DNA from: Gp13-AA77 sp035946735
GTDB lineage: Bacteria; Acidobacteriota; Terriglobia; UBA7540
DNA length: 64,000 nt
Assembly: GCA_035946735.1 (NCBI GenBank)
Contig: DASYYZ010000006.1
Location: forward strand, 1-64,000
Direction of reading: 5' to 3'
Each line of letters opens with the position of its first letter. Within the stretch, counting starts at the first letter, position 1. Made by a program: the position numbers and the translations under genes. The notes below the pieces were generated by a model. That model saw only the letters and a program-made list of their open reading frames with translations. It did no database searches and was not told the origin of the DNA. Of the stretch, positions 7,545 through 16,712 are shown piece after piece.

Positions 7545-8690
7545 TTGGATTTCGCTTGGAGCGACGAACAACACGCCTTTCGCCAATCGGTTAGTGAGTT
7601 CGCCCGGAAAGAACTTGGGAGCGACCTCATTGAAGAGGACCGCAAACAGGAATTCTCCTGGGATGGATGGAAACAGTGCGCCCAATTCGGCATCCAGGGT
7701 CTGCCGGTTCCCGAAGAGTATGGTGGTGGCAATGCTGACATCCTGACGATCGCGGGCGCGCTCGAAGTTTTGGGCCATGGATGCCGCAACAACGGTCTGA
7801 TTTTTTCGCTGAACGCGCACATGTGCGGCGCCGAGCTGCCGATCATGGCGTTCGGCACCGAGGAACAGAAACGGAAATATCTTCCCAGGCTCGCGAGCGG
7901 TGAGTGGATCGGGACGCAGGCGATGGCGGAATCCGGTTCCGATCCTGCCGGGTCCGATCCTGCCGGCGGCAACGGTGCTCTTCAGGCGCGGGCCGAGCAC
8001 CGGGATGGACGCTGGATCCTGAATGGCTCAAAGGCCCTCGTGACGAATGGGCCAGTGGCGGACGTGGTCGTCGTCTTCGCGAGCGCGGAAGGGGGCGTCA
8101 CCCCTTTCATCGTGGAGAAGGGGGGATTCGGCATAGGCCGGACGATCGAGACCATGGGCCTGCGAACCGCGCCGCGAGCAGATTTGATCCTGGCCGATTG
8201 CGAGTTACCCGGAGAGCAGGTTCTGGGCAAGGTCGGCGCTGGAGCCGATATTCTGGCTGCGTCTGCCGATTGGGAGAGTATCTGCACGCTGGCAGGCGAA
8301 GTCGGCATGATCAAGCGCCAGCTCGAAACCTCGGCCCGTTACGCCGCCGAGCGCCGCCAGTTCGGGCAGCCGATCGGCAAGTTCCCGGCCGTGGCCAGCA
8401 AGGTGGCTGAGATTGACATCCGGCTCGAGATCTCTCGCTTACTGCTTTACAAGGCCGCTTGGCTAAAACGGGAGGGCAGGAACCCGAAGCGCGAGACTGC
8501 AATCGCGAAGGCTTACATCGGAGACGCCGTAATCCAGAGCTGCCGGGACGCTCTCCAGATTCACGGTGGGTACGGCTACATGACCGAATACCAGATCGAG
8601 CGCGAGCTGCGCGACGCCGTTTCCGGAAAGATTCATTCGGGAACTACTGAGGCCCAAAAGACGATTATTGCAGGGCTGCAAGGACTATGA
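7545..8690 (+). CDS. acyl-CoA dehydrogenase family protein, probable L-prolyl-carrier-protein dehydrogenase
   Basis: A complete 381-residue FAD flavoprotein of the acyl-CoA dehydrogenase fold, TTG start with AAAGGGAG upstream. At the C-terminus the usual catalytic Glu position is Ser365 (IHSGTTE). A Glu is present instead in the helix-G position (D242-W243-E244), as in isovaleryl-CoA and pyrrole-forming prolyl-PCP dehydrogenases. The next two genes are a proline-type adenylation enzyme and a carrier protein. I therefore infer that it oxidises prolyl-S-PCP by four electrons to pyrrole-2-carboxyl-S-PCP. A 15-bp tandem duplication puts GSDPAGSDPAGG into the substrate-loop region. A plain acyl-CoA dehydrogenase remains possible. 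Confidence 0.8.
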   Translation: MDFAWSDEQHAFRQSVSEFARKELGSDLIEEDRKQEFSWDGWKQCAQFGIQGLPVPEEYGGGNADILTIAGALEVLGHGCRNNGLIFSLNAHMCGAELPIMAFGTEEQKRKYLPRLASGEWIGTQAMAESGSDPAGSDPAGGNGALQARAEHRDGRWILNGSKALVTNGPVADVVVVFASAEGGVTPFIVEKGGFGIGRTIETMGLRTAPRADLILADCELPGEQVLGKVGAGADILAASADWESICTLAGEVGMIKRQLETSARYAAERRQFGQPIGKFPAVASKVAEIDIRLEISRLLLYKAAWLKREGRNPKRETAIAKAYIGDAVIQSCRDALQIHGGYGYMTEYQIERELRDAVSGKIHSGTTEAQKTIIAGLQGL

Positions 8691-8765
8691 AAGCAGTGAC
8701 GAGAGACGAGATGAGCGGCGGGTCGTTTACCTTGTCTCTCCTGTCTCCCGCCTCTTGTTGACGCT

Positions 8766-10337
8766 ATGGCCTATCTTCTGAACCAACTGTTGACTCGAAG
8801 CGCCGAACGCTACCCCGAGCGCCCGGCAATCTCGGCGCGCGGGCGATCGCTCACCTACTGCGAACTCGAACAGCGCTCTAACCAGCTTGCGCACTTGATC
8901 CGTGATCGCGGTGTGCGCAAGGGCGATCGCGTGGGACTCTTCTTCCCCAAGGCGGTGGAATCGGTAGCCGCCATGTTCGGCGTTCTGAAGGCGGGCGGGG
9001 TTTATGCGGCGCTTGACCCGGGAGCGCCGGCAGACCGCATCGAGTACATCATCCAGAACTGCGGCATCCGCGGGCTCGTAACGACCGGTCCGAAGTTGGC
9101 TGAACTCAAGAATATTCCGAGCGTCGAATTCACTGTGCTCGCCGAGGAGAGTGCGGTGGCGCTCGACCCGAATCAGATTCCCTGGGCAGCGCTCGAAAGT
9201 TTCCCCGCGGCGCATCCGCCCGAGCCCTTGCAGCCGACCACCCTCGACCTGGCCTACATCATCTACACCTCCGGGTCCACCGGCCGGCCCAAAGGCGTGA
9301 TGCTGACGCACCAGAACGCCCTGACCTTCATCCAGTGGTGCGCCGACGAGTTCCAGGTGCGGCCCGAGGATCGCTTGTCGAATCACGCTCCCCTGCACTT
9401 CGATCTTTCGGTGTTCGACGTGTATAACGCCATAGAAGCGGGAGCCTGCACCTACATGATCCCGGAGGACGTGCAGCTCTTTCCCGCGAGCCTGGCGAAG
9501 TTCATCATGAACCAGCAGATCAGCATCTGGTACTCGGTGCCCTCCGCTCTCGTGTTCCTGATTTTGCACGGCCGCCTTTCTTCGCTCGACCTGTCGCGGC
9601 TGCGCATCGTGCTTTTTGCCGGCGAGGTTTTCCCCATGAAATACCTGCGGCAGCTCGCCGAAATCGTGCCGCACGCTGATCTTTACAATTTATACGGTCC
9701 GACCGAAACCAACGTCTGCACTTATTACAAAGTCGACCCGGCGGCGCTCGCTTCCATGGAGCGGCTGCCGATCGGGCGCGCCTGCCTGAACACCGAGGTC
9801 TTTTCCGTGGACGATCAGGAGCGCGTCATTACCGAGCCGGGCCGTGAAGGCGAGCTTTACGTTCGGGGTCCCTGCGTGACGCCGGGCTACTGGGGAGATC
9901 TGGAAAAAACCCGCCGCATGGTGGTGGCGAACCGGTTTCAACCGAACTTCGAGGAGAAGGCTTATCGCACCGGCGATCTGGTGAAGTTGCGGCCCGACGG
10001 CGACTACGATTTTTTCGGCCGCCGCGACAATCAAATCAAGAGCCGAGGCTACAGGATTGAGCTAGGCGAGATTGAGGCTGTGCTGCTGGCTCACGACGGC
10101 GTGCGCGAGGCGGCCGTGATCGCAATTGCCGACGAGGAGATCGGAGCCCGCCTGCGAGGCTATGTGGCGGCCCACAACAACGTTCCGCTGGCCGTCGCCG
10201 AACTGACGGAGCACTGCGCTGCCAAGCTGCCGCACTATATGATTCCGGAGCGGATCGAGGTCTGCGAGACGCTGCCCAAGACCTCCACGGGCAAGGTCGA
10301 TCGCGTAAAGCTCGCTGCCGGGCGCGCACGGGGATGA
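8766..10337 (+). CDS. stand-alone NRPS adenylation enzyme, L-proline code
   Basis: All adenylation core motifs are present: YTSGSTGRPKG (167-177), NLYGPTE (308-314), YRTGDL (400-405), GRRDNQIKSRGYRIELGEIE (418-437) and the PKTSTGK lysine (Lys510). Aligning by eye to GrsA gives pocket residues D213, L214, F217, Y256, L283, A285, L309, V317, C318 and K510, that is DLFYLALVCK. As I recall it, the code of the proline-loading enzymes PltF and RedM is DLLYLALVC, one residue different. It should activate L-proline and load it on the carrier protein encoded 93 bp downstream. No condensation or thioesterase domain is attached. No clear Shine-Dalgarno precedes the ATG. Confidence 0.85.
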   Translation: MAYLLNQLLTRSAERYPERPAISARGRSLTYCELEQRSNQLAHLIRDRGVRKGDRVGLFFPKAVESVAAMFGVLKAGGVYAALDPGAPADRIEYIIQNCGIRGLVTTGPKLAELKNIPSVEFTVLAEESAVALDPNQIPWAALESFPAAHPPEPLQPTTLDLAYIIYTSGSTGRPKGVMLTHQNALTFIQWCADEFQVRPEDRLSNHAPLHFDLSVFDVYNAIEAGACTYMIPEDVQLFPASLAKFIMNQQISIWYSVPSALVFLILHGRLSSLDLSRLRIVLFAGEVFPMKYLRQLAEIVPHADLYNLYGPTETNVCTYYKVDPAALASMERLPIGRACLNTEVFSVDDQERVITEPGREGELYVRGPCVTPGYWGDLEKTRRMVVANRFQPNFEEKAYRTGDLVKLRPDGDYDFFGRRDNQIKSRGYRIELGEIEAVLLAHDGVREAAVIAIADEEIGARLRGYVAAHNNVPLAVAELTEHCAAKLPHYMIPERIEVCETLPKTSTGKVDRVKLAAGRARG

Positions 10338-10430
10338 GGTTCGTGGTGGTGAACGAGATCAAGCGGGACGACCGGAAATTCTTAACGCTTTTGAATCGGA
10401 GATCGAAAACTACTTCCAGTGAGGGAAAAC

Positions 10431-10694
10431 ATGCCGGATACGCAATCGACAAAAGATCAGATCCGCCAGTGGGTGCAGGAAACGGCGGAGCGCAAAGGCG
10501 TTGAAGTTGACGGTGATGACGATTCCTTGACCACTAGCGGCGTCATCGACTCGCTCGCCATTTTTCGACTAGTGAGTTTCATCGAGGATACGTTTGGAGT
10601 TCGAATCGCCGACGAAGAAATCGTCAATGACAATTTCAAGAGCATTAACGACATTGATCGCTTCGTATCTTCCAAACTTGGCGCCAAGATTTAG
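10431..10694 (+). CDS. peptidyl/acyl carrier protein
   Basis: An 87-residue carrier protein. Ser41 in GVIDSLAIFRLVSF is the phosphopantetheine attachment site, followed by the acidic helix II and the FGVRI strand normal for this fold. The ATG at 10431 follows GAGGGAAAAC; an in-frame GTG at 10419 is less likely. It completes the dehydrogenase, adenylation enzyme and carrier set, in which the carrier holds proline while it is oxidised. No downstream synthase, halogenase or transferase gene is in the window, so where the pyrrolyl group goes is unknown. The following 166 bp to the cupin gene show no feature. Confidence 0.85.
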   Translation: MPDTQSTKDQIRQWVQETAERKGVEVDGDDDSLTTSGVIDSLAIFRLVSFIEDTFGVRIADEEIVNDNFKSINDIDRFVSSKLGAKI

Positions 10695-10860
10695 CGGGCA
10701 TGAGAATGGAAGAGTGGCTTCCAGGACGAGGTCTCGCCCTTGCGAGGTCAGGACCACCCGCGGGGGCCCGGAATGACGGAGTGGACCGTTTTCGGTTACT
10801 CTTTCAATTTGCCAAGCTCTCAAATCCAGCGCTCGATTTCAAGGCTTACCGGGTGAATCA

Positions 10861-11259
10861 GTGCTAAAACATTTTCGCTGGCGAGACGTGGAACTGGAGC
10901 AGCTGAATCCGCTTTTCGACCGCCAGTTGCTGGTGGGAGACAAGATGATGCTCTCGCGGATCGTGCTGCGCAAGGGCTGCGTGGTGCCGCTGCATCAGCA
11001 CGAAAACGAGCAGATCAGCTACATCCTGGAGGGCGCGCTAAAATTCCTAATCGAAGAACGCGAGATCGTGGTCCGTTCCGGCGAGGTCCTCTGCATCCCA
11101 CCCAACCTGCCTCACCGGGCCGAGGCTCTCGAAGACACGCTCGACCTGGACATCTTCTACCCACCGCGGGCGGACTGGCTGGCGAGAACCGACGACTATC
11201 TGCGCGGAGGCTCGGGGAAAGCGGCCGCAAAAAAGGCGCGCAAGCGGCTTAAGAAGTAG
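10861..11259 (+). CDS. single-domain cupin protein
   Basis: A 132-residue cupin_2 barrel. Motif 1 reads PLHQHENEQISYILEG, with two His and a Glu as metal ligands. Motif 2 reads GEVLCIPPNLPHRAEA and brings the last His. The C-terminal tail is Lys/Arg/Ala-rich (AAAKKARKRLKK). Cupins of this shape are metal-dependent dioxygenases, isomerases or ligand sensors; the sequence does not say which. GTG start. It follows the pyrrole cassette on the same strand but 166 bp away, so co-transcription is uncertain. Confidence 0.8.
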   Translation: MLKHFRWRDVELEQLNPLFDRQLLVGDKMMLSRIVLRKGCVVPLHQHENEQISYILEGALKFLIEEREIVVRSGEVLCIPPNLPHRAEALEDTLDLDIFYPPRADWLARTDDYLRGGSGKAAAKKARKRLKK

Positions 11260-11291
11260 CCGGGAGCGCCTCAGGCCTCTTCATCCTTCGC

Positions 11292-11495
11292 TCACACCGT
11301 TTCGTGACACGACCTTCCCGACACGCAATGATCCGGCTCTGCAGTTTGGCCGTCCGGTCCAATACAATTCTGGGTGTAAAGGCACCAGAAAATGCCGCTC
11401 GATGAGTCGCGGATCGTCCAGCCGGGCTCGTCGTGCAGAAACATCTCCTTCGACCGCAGGCAGCGGCAAATCTCTTGGGTCTGTTCCTGGCTCAT
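11292..11495 (-). CDS. small cysteine-rich protein (67 aa)
   Basis: The ATG at 11495 has a strong GAGGAG site seven bases upstream, which decides this start over the longer frame to 11691. The protein has six cysteines in CxC...CLYTQNC...C...C spacing and two Trp, with no signal peptide. That suggests a small zinc-binding or disulfide-stabilised cytosolic protein. An AT-rich stretch at 11530-11570 upstream is a likely promoter. I do not recognise the family. Confidence 0.6.
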   Translation of the reverse strand: MSQEQTQEICRCLRSKEMFLHDEPGWTIRDSSSGIFWCLYTQNCIGPDGQTAEPDHCVSGRSCHETV

Positions 11496-11950
11496 AAGAA
11501 ACTCCTCGAGAAATTGCAGCGGATTCTAAATAACTTACACATAATATATTAGTTTTCATAAGTGTGCAACGTACACTTTTGCTCGAGACTGGGAACGAAT
11601 TAATCCGGGTAGGCGAATCCACCAAAATCACCGTACGGCGGTTTGTTGCCGCTGACTTCGCATCCGTAGGTTGAAACCTACGGCTACCCACGGGGTTGCC
11701 CTCCGGGCAACGGCACCGTCAACCCCTTCGGGGCTAATTCGTTGGCCGGAACCGCGACGAGGCGGCTCGCGCCCAGCGATTTTTCTTAACAAAGGCTTAA
11801 CGCTCCTTTGACGGGCCCTTAATGTGGGCGGCGCCTACTGGAGGGGGCACAGAGAGCACCGGCTCCCGCTGTAGTCCGGTCGGCTCCGTTGGCCTTCGTT
11901 CGACGGGCACCTGCTCCTGAGCTCCGGCAATCCCTCGGAAAGGAGATCTC
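11496..11950. other. intergenic region with AT-rich promoter stretch and repeat
   Basis: Apart from the palindromic repeat at 11664-11733 and an AT-rich block (11528-11580) that may carry the promoter of the cysteine-rich gene, I see no gene here. The last 130 bp should hold the TonB receptor's promoter and leader. AAAGGAG directly precedes its ATG. Confidence 0.4.
11664..11733. repeat. REP-like interspersed repeat: three consecutive hairpins
   Basis: CCGTAGGTT-GA-AACCTACGG (11664-11683) is a perfect palindrome. It is followed by GTTGCC/GGGCAAC (11695-11711) and CCCC-TTC-GGGG (11723-11733). I recognise this as a repeat type scattered through acidobacterial genomes. It is the only copy I see in the window. 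Confidence 0.6.
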
Positions 11951-14900
11951 ATGAGCGTCTGGCGTTCCCGTCTTACCGGTTTACTCCTGTCTCTGCTATC
12001 GGTAACCTTCCCGCTGGCTGCCCAGATTGATCGCGCGAGCCTGAATGGAACGATAACGGATTCCTCCGCCGCCGTGGTTCCCGGCGTCAAGGTTGACGCC
12101 ATCTCAGTGGAAACGGGCCAGGAAACGAGCGTGATCACCAACCGGGACGGCATCTACGTGATTCCTATTCTGCCGGTGGGCCGCTATATGGTGGTGTTCT
12201 CACACGCCGGATTCGGAACCGTGCGCAATGAAGGAGTGACGCTCCTGGTGGGCCAGAGACTGACGCTCGATGCCCAGTTGAGAGTGGCGACTGCAACCAC
12301 CACCGTGGACGTGAGATCCACGGCGCCCCTGCTCGACCGCAACTCAGCGGAGATGGCGGGCGTGGTGGGAGGAGCCGCGATCGAGAATCTTCCGGTGAAC
12401 GGCCGCAACTGGGCGAACCTTCTGGTTCTGGTGCCGGGCGCCATCGACGACGGGGGCGGCAATCAGCGAACTATTCGTTTTGCCGGCCGGGCGCGCGACG
12501 ACAACAACTACATGTTCGACGGCGTTGATGCCACCGGCATTCAGGAGCAAGCGCAGAAGTCCACCACCCGCCTTCAGGTGTCCGAAGATGCTGTCGAGGA
12601 GTATCGCGTGAACTCGGCCCTCTATGACGCCGAGTACGGCGCCGGCGCCGGGGGCCAGGTGGACATTATCACCAAGTCGGGTACGAACCAGTTCCATGGC
12701 GATCTGTTCGAATATCTACGCAACAGCGCGCTCGACTCGCGCTCCTTTTTGGACATCGATAATGACCCGACCGTGACCGGCCCCACCTCGGTGCCGCCGT
12801 TTCGCCTGAATCAGTTTGGGGGCAGCTTTGGCGGACCGATCAAGAAGGATAAGACCTTCTTCTTTGTGAATTACGAAGGGATCCGGCAGTATCGGGGACA
12901 AACGCTGCATGCCTTCGTTCCCAGCGCCTCGCTGGACGCCACGGTGCTCGCCACTTCCCCGCAAATGGCGCCCATCATGCAAGCCTTTCCGGCGGGCCAG
13001 ATCTCAACCTGCACTTTCAACCCGGGACCGCCCTGCCAGGATATCGACGAATACACCCACCAGGGAGCGGTAGAAGTCCGGGAGGACAGCACCACTTTTC
13101 GGGTCGACCACCAGATCAACTCAAACACTCAGCTCTACATCCGCGGCGTCTACGACAACTCGTTTACCACGGCGCCGCTCAACAATCTCTTCGACCTGCA
13201 GCAAATCAACACTCACCCGCAGAATTACGCCATCAGCCTCACGCACACGTTTTCCCCGACGCTCGTCAACGAAGTCAAATTCGGCCTCAACCGCGCTCCC
13301 TTTCACAATCCGCAGGTGGGCGCTTTCAGCCAGAACTACTCGGTGGCTACGGATAATTTTGAGGGGCTGAACAACAACAGCACGGACAACGAAGTGGGTA
13401 CCACTTTCGGGTACATCGATAATCTCACCATCGAGCACGGTCGGCACACCTTCAAGCTGGGCGGAGAATACCGGCGCATCTGGCTCAATCAGGGCCAGAC
13501 GCAGTCCTACGGGCTGGACTTCACCGGCGGCGGCGACGCCGCTCTGATCAACGATCAGCTCAACAGCTTCAGCCTGTTGCAGGGATGGTGGGACTTGGGC
13601 CTGCGGCATACCTTTATCCTTCCCTACTTCCAGGACGAGTGGAAACTGCGGCCCAACCTTACGTTGAACATGGGCCTGCGCTGGGAATATTACGCGCCTA
13701 TCACGGAATCCCACGGACGCAGCCGGATCTTCGACATCGCGGCCTGCGGCAACGACGTGGTAAAGGGCGTCCAAGGAATTTGCCCGCAGGGCAGCCCGTT
13801 CTTCTTCCCCAACTATCGCAACTTCGACCCGCGCTTCAGCATCGCCTGGGCGCCCGAGCGTTTTCACGACAAGACGGTGATCCGCAGCGGCTACGGGATT
13901 TACAGCGGCGCCGGGCAGAACGACGACTTGAACGCTGGCCTGGAGAGCAACACAGACGCGATATCGCTCACTTCGTCGGATGTAGCCAATCTCAGCTATC
14001 CCATTACTCCATTCATCGGCCTGGCCTCTGCAACCGGCAACACCCCGCGTGCCTTGTACCGGCATCGCCGCGATCTTTACGCCGAGGAATGGGGACTCTC
14101 GGTGCAGCAGTCCCTCCCTGCCGAGTTCGTGCTCCAGACGGGCTATTTCGGTACCGTGGGCCATCGCCTCTTCGCCCGCAACTACGTCAATCTGTGTGAC
14201 AACACTTTGGCCGAGCGCGAAGCGGGCCTCTGCACGCGCCAACTCCCTACCGACGGAGCTGTGGACATCAAATACAACGATGGAAACAGCACTTTCAACG
14301 CACTGCAAGTTTCCCTGCAGCGGCATTTCTCGAGCGGCTTCATGTTTGGAGCCAATTACATGTGGTCGAACTCCATTAACGACGGCTCGATAGGCGGCGG
14401 CGAGTCCAACGCGCCCGAAAACGCTAATTGCCGGCTCTGCGATCGCGGTCCCAGCGTCTACGACATTCGTCACAACCTGGTGGTGAGCACGGTTTATGAC
14501 CTGCCTTTTGGAGCAGGTAAGAAATTTCTGAATGGGGATGGCCTCACCGGTAAGGTTTTGGGTGGCTGGCAGTTGAGCGGGATCCAGACGTGGCATACGG
14601 GGCACCCGCTCACGGTCACGGTGGACCGCGATTCGACCACCTTGCTCGACGGCAATTCGAACTCCGACCAGCGTCCTGACCTGGTGCCTGGCACGCCTAT
14701 AATCCCCCCGAACCAGAACCCCAATAACTGGATCAGCGAGACTTACCTGGCCGACGGAACGCCGGTGAGTCCGTTCGCCGTTCCGGCGGCCTTCACTTGG
14801 GGAAATGCAGGACGGGGACTGGTACGCGCTCCGATCACCTGGCAAACCGACGTTGCCCTAAGCAAAACCGCCAAGCTCAGCGAACGGTTCAGCTTGCAAT

Positions 14901-15091
14901 TCACCGCCCAGGCCTTCAACGTCTTCAATCATGACCAGTTCGCCGATCCGACCATCGACATCTCGAGCAACAACTTCGGCCAGATCAATACGACGGTGAA
15001 CTTCAACAGTAATAACGATAGCTTCGCGCCGGACAACACCGGATCGGGAACGCCGAGGCAGATTGAGTTCGCCTTAAAGCTGAATTTCTGA
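11951..15091 (+). CDS. Oar-like TonB-dependent receptor with carboxypeptidase-regulatory domain
   Basis: A 1,046-residue outer-membrane protein with a signal peptide (residues 1-24, ending LAAQ). A CarboxypepD_reg-like Ig domain covers roughly 30-115 (LNGTITDSSAAVVPGVKV). The plug follows (LPVNGRNWANLLVLVPGA, AGAGGQVDIITKSGTNQFHG), then a long beta barrel ending in an aromatic-terminated strand (IEFALKLNF). This is the expanded receptor family of Acidobacteriota, thought to import carbohydrates or other bulky substrates with TonB energy. Excellent AGGAG site 5 bp before the ATG. Substrate unknown; no SusD-like partner is adjacent. Confidence 0.9.
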   Translation: MSVWRSRLTGLLLSLLSVTFPLAAQIDRASLNGTITDSSAAVVPGVKVDAISVETGQETSVITNRDGIYVIPILPVGRYMVVFSHAGFGTVRNEGVTLLVGQRLTLDAQLRVATATTTVDVRSTAPLLDRNSAEMAGVVGGAAIENLPVNGRNWANLLVLVPGAIDDGGGNQRTIRFAGRARDDNNYMFDGVDATGIQEQAQKSTTRLQVSEDAVEEYRVNSALYDAEYGAGAGGQVDIITKSGTNQFHGDLFEYLRNSALDSRSFLDIDNDPTVTGPTSVPPFRLNQFGGSFGGPIKKDKTFFFVNYEGIRQYRGQTLHAFVPSASLDATVLATSPQMAPIMQAFPAGQISTCTFNPGPPCQDIDEYTHQGAVEVREDSTTFRVDHQINSNTQLYIRGVYDNSFTTAPLNNLFDLQQINTHPQNYAISLTHTFSPTLVNEVKFGLNRAPFHNPQVGAFSQNYSVATDNFEGLNNNSTDNEVGTTFGYIDNLTIEHGRHTFKLGGEYRRIWLNQGQTQSYGLDFTGGGDAALINDQLNSFSLLQGWWDLGLRHTFILPYFQDEWKLRPNLTLNMGLRWEYYAPITESHGRSRIFDIAACGNDVVKGVQGICPQGSPFFFPNYRNFDPRFSIAWAPERFHDKTVIRSGYGIYSGAGQNDDLNAGLESNTDAISLTSSDVANLSYPITPFIGLASATGNTPRALYRHRRDLYAEEWGLSVQQSLPAEFVLQTGYFGTVGHRLFARNYVNLCDNTLAEREAGLCTRQLPTDGAVDIKYNDGNSTFNALQVSLQRHFSSGFMFGANYMWSNSINDGSIGGGESNAPENANCRLCDRGPSVYDIRHNLVVSTVYDLPFGAGKKFLNGDGLTGKVLGGWQLSGIQTWHTGHPLTVTVDRDSTTLLDGNSNSDQRPDLVPGTPIIPPNQNPNNWISETYLADGTPVSPFAVPAAFTWGNAGRGLVRAPITWQTDVALSKTAKLSERFSLQFTAQAFNVFNHDQFADPTIDISSNNFGQINTTVNFNSNNDSFAPDNTGSGTPRQIEFALKLNF

Positions 15092-15174
15092 CGGAACGCC
15101 TCTTTCGCTTGTGCGAGACATGACACGCTGGCACTCATTGCCCGGACGAGGCCGCAGGGTGGATAATTCAACCG

Positions 15175-16098
15175 ATGCGGATGAGGGCGCTATCACGCGC
15201 GTTTACCTCAGCAGTTGGTCTCTTGTGTGCCGCAAGTTTCGGCTTGCGCGGACAAGCCCCGGCTAGCACGGCTAAGAGCACAGCGGGTACCGAAACCGCC
15301 GTGCTGGTGGGTGCCGGTGACATTGCCGATTGTGGTGACTTGGCGGGTGCGGAGGGCACCGCGGCTTTGCTCGCCCGTATTCCTGGCACGATCTTTACCG
15401 CTGGCGACCTTGCCTACCCTGACGGATCGGCCGAACAATTTGCCAACTGCTACGGCCCAACTTGGGGCCGGTATAAAGAGCGCACGCGCCCATCCCCTGG
15501 CAATCATGAGTTTCGTAGTGGCGGGGCTACGCCTTATTTCGACTATTTCGGTCCCACTGCCGGCGATCCCGGCAAAGGCTATTACAGCTACGACCTCGGC
15601 TCGTGGCACGTGATCTCGCTCAACAGCAACTGTCCGGAACTGCGGCGCGGCTGCTCGGCGGGATCGCCGGAGGAGCAGTGGTTACGTGAGGATCTCGCCC
15701 AGCACCCCGCCGCTTGCACCGTCGCCTATTTTCATCACCCTCTCTTTAGCTCGGGCCGCAGGCACGGCAATGACCCTGCCTTGAGGCCATTTTGGCAGGC
15801 GCTCTACGACGCAAACGTGGACGTAGTCCTTAACGGACACGATCATGACTACGAGCGCTTTGCGCCGCAAGATCCCGATGGGCGCCCTGACTCGAGGCGT
15901 GGGATCCGGGAGTTTGTGGTGGGAACAGGCGGCAAAAACAGCCATCGCGACTTTGGATCACCCAAGCCGAACAGCGAGGTCCGCAATTCCGATTTCGGAG
16001 TTCTGAAACTAAGCCTTCATCCGCAGGGCTATGATTGGGAGTTCATCGCCCTGGCCGGCGGCTCCTTTCACGATGCGGGGGCCGGTACTTGCCACTGA
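15175..16098 (+). CDS. secreted purple-acid-phosphatase-like metallophosphoesterase
   Basis: 307 residues with a signal-peptide-like N-terminus (to about residue 30). The ordered calcineurin-fold metal motifs are GAGDIADCG, AGDLAYPDG (GDxxY), PSPGNHEF (GNHE), YFHHPLF and NGHDHDYERF (GHxH). They match the acid phosphatase type 7/purple-acid family, which hydrolyses phosphomonoesters with a dinuclear metal site. It probably acts in the periplasm. It follows the TonB receptor by 84 bp, but I see no evidence that they are co-transcribed. Confidence 0.85.
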   Translation: MRMRALSRAFTSAVGLLCAASFGLRGQAPASTAKSTAGTETAVLVGAGDIADCGDLAGAEGTAALLARIPGTIFTAGDLAYPDGSAEQFANCYGPTWGRYKERTRPSPGNHEFRSGGATPYFDYFGPTAGDPGKGYYSYDLGSWHVISLNSNCPELRRGCSAGSPEEQWLREDLAQHPAACTVAYFHHPLFSSGRRHGNDPALRPFWQALYDANVDVVLNGHDHDYERFAPQDPDGRPDSRRGIREFVVGTGGKNSHRDFGSPKPNSEVRNSDFGVLKLSLHPQGYDWEFIALAGGSFHDAGAGTCH

Positions 16099-16117
16099 AT
16101 CAGGAAACCGCTGCTGT

Positions 16118-16702
16118 ATGAGCAACAAGAACCGCAGTAAGGCGGCAGCGGAGGCCATCCTCACCCGGCGCCAGCCCGCACGGGCAACTCCGCTAGTCAA
16201 TGTACCACGGGAGCCAGCCCGCGAGTTTCCCGATCATCCGCGAGTGGGAGTAGGCGGTATCGTGGTTCACAATGGGCACGCACTCCTGGTGCGCCGTGGC
16301 CGCGAACCCCTCAAAGGCAAGTGGTCGATTCCCGGCGGCCTGGTGGAAGTGGGCGAGGAACTTCAGAAGGCCGTACAACGCGAAATCAAGGAAGAGACCG
16401 GCCTCGACGTCGACGCGCTCGAGGTGGTGGGTGTCTTCGAGCGCATCCAGCGCGATCCGAAACCGGACCCAGGCGCACACCATCAGCGCGTGCGCTATCA
16501 CTATGTAATTGTCGACTATCTCTGCCGGCTGCGCGGATCCCAGGCGCGCGATTCGAAGCTGCCCAACCTCCAGCCCGCCAGCGATGTCACCGCGGCAGAA
16601 TGGGTGCCGGTCGAGATGATCAATCTGTACGAGCTTCCAGCCGGTTCGGACGAAGTTATTCTCAGGGCGGTGGAGTTAGTCAGCCCCCATTTGGTGGAGT
16701 GA
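16118..16702 (+). CDS. Nudix hydrolase
   Basis: The ATG at 16118 gives 194 residues; the frame extending back to 16031 overlaps the phosphatase and is not needed. The Nudix box is complete: GGLVEVGEELQKAVQREIKE followed by ETGL, fitting Gx5Ex7REUxEExGU. The box sits in the VGVGGIVVHNGHALLVRR context of ADP-ribose or sugar-nucleotide pyrophosphatases. It cleaves a nucleoside diphosphate linked to some group; substrate not predictable. It is directly upstream of the LPS-core operon and may be co-transcribed with it (10-bp gap). Confidence 0.85.
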   Translation: MSNKNRSKAAAEAILTRRQPARATPLVNVPREPAREFPDHPRVGVGGIVVHNGHALLVRRGREPLKGKWSIPGGLVEVGEELQKAVQREIKEETGLDVDALEVVGVFERIQRDPKPDPGAHHQRVRYHYVIVDYLCRLRGSQARDSKLPNLQPASDVTAAEWVPVEMINLYELPAGSDEVILRAVELVSPHLVE

Positions 16703-16712
16703 GCTGCACGCG

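Noticed and set aside
8727..9674. 315-codon frame antisense to the adenylation enzyme
   Set aside because: Shadow; the opposite strand has all adenylation core motifs.
13121..14845. 574-codon frame antisense to the TonB receptor
   Set aside because: Shadow of GC-rich coding on the plus strand; low-complexity Val/Arg/Gly composition, no motif.
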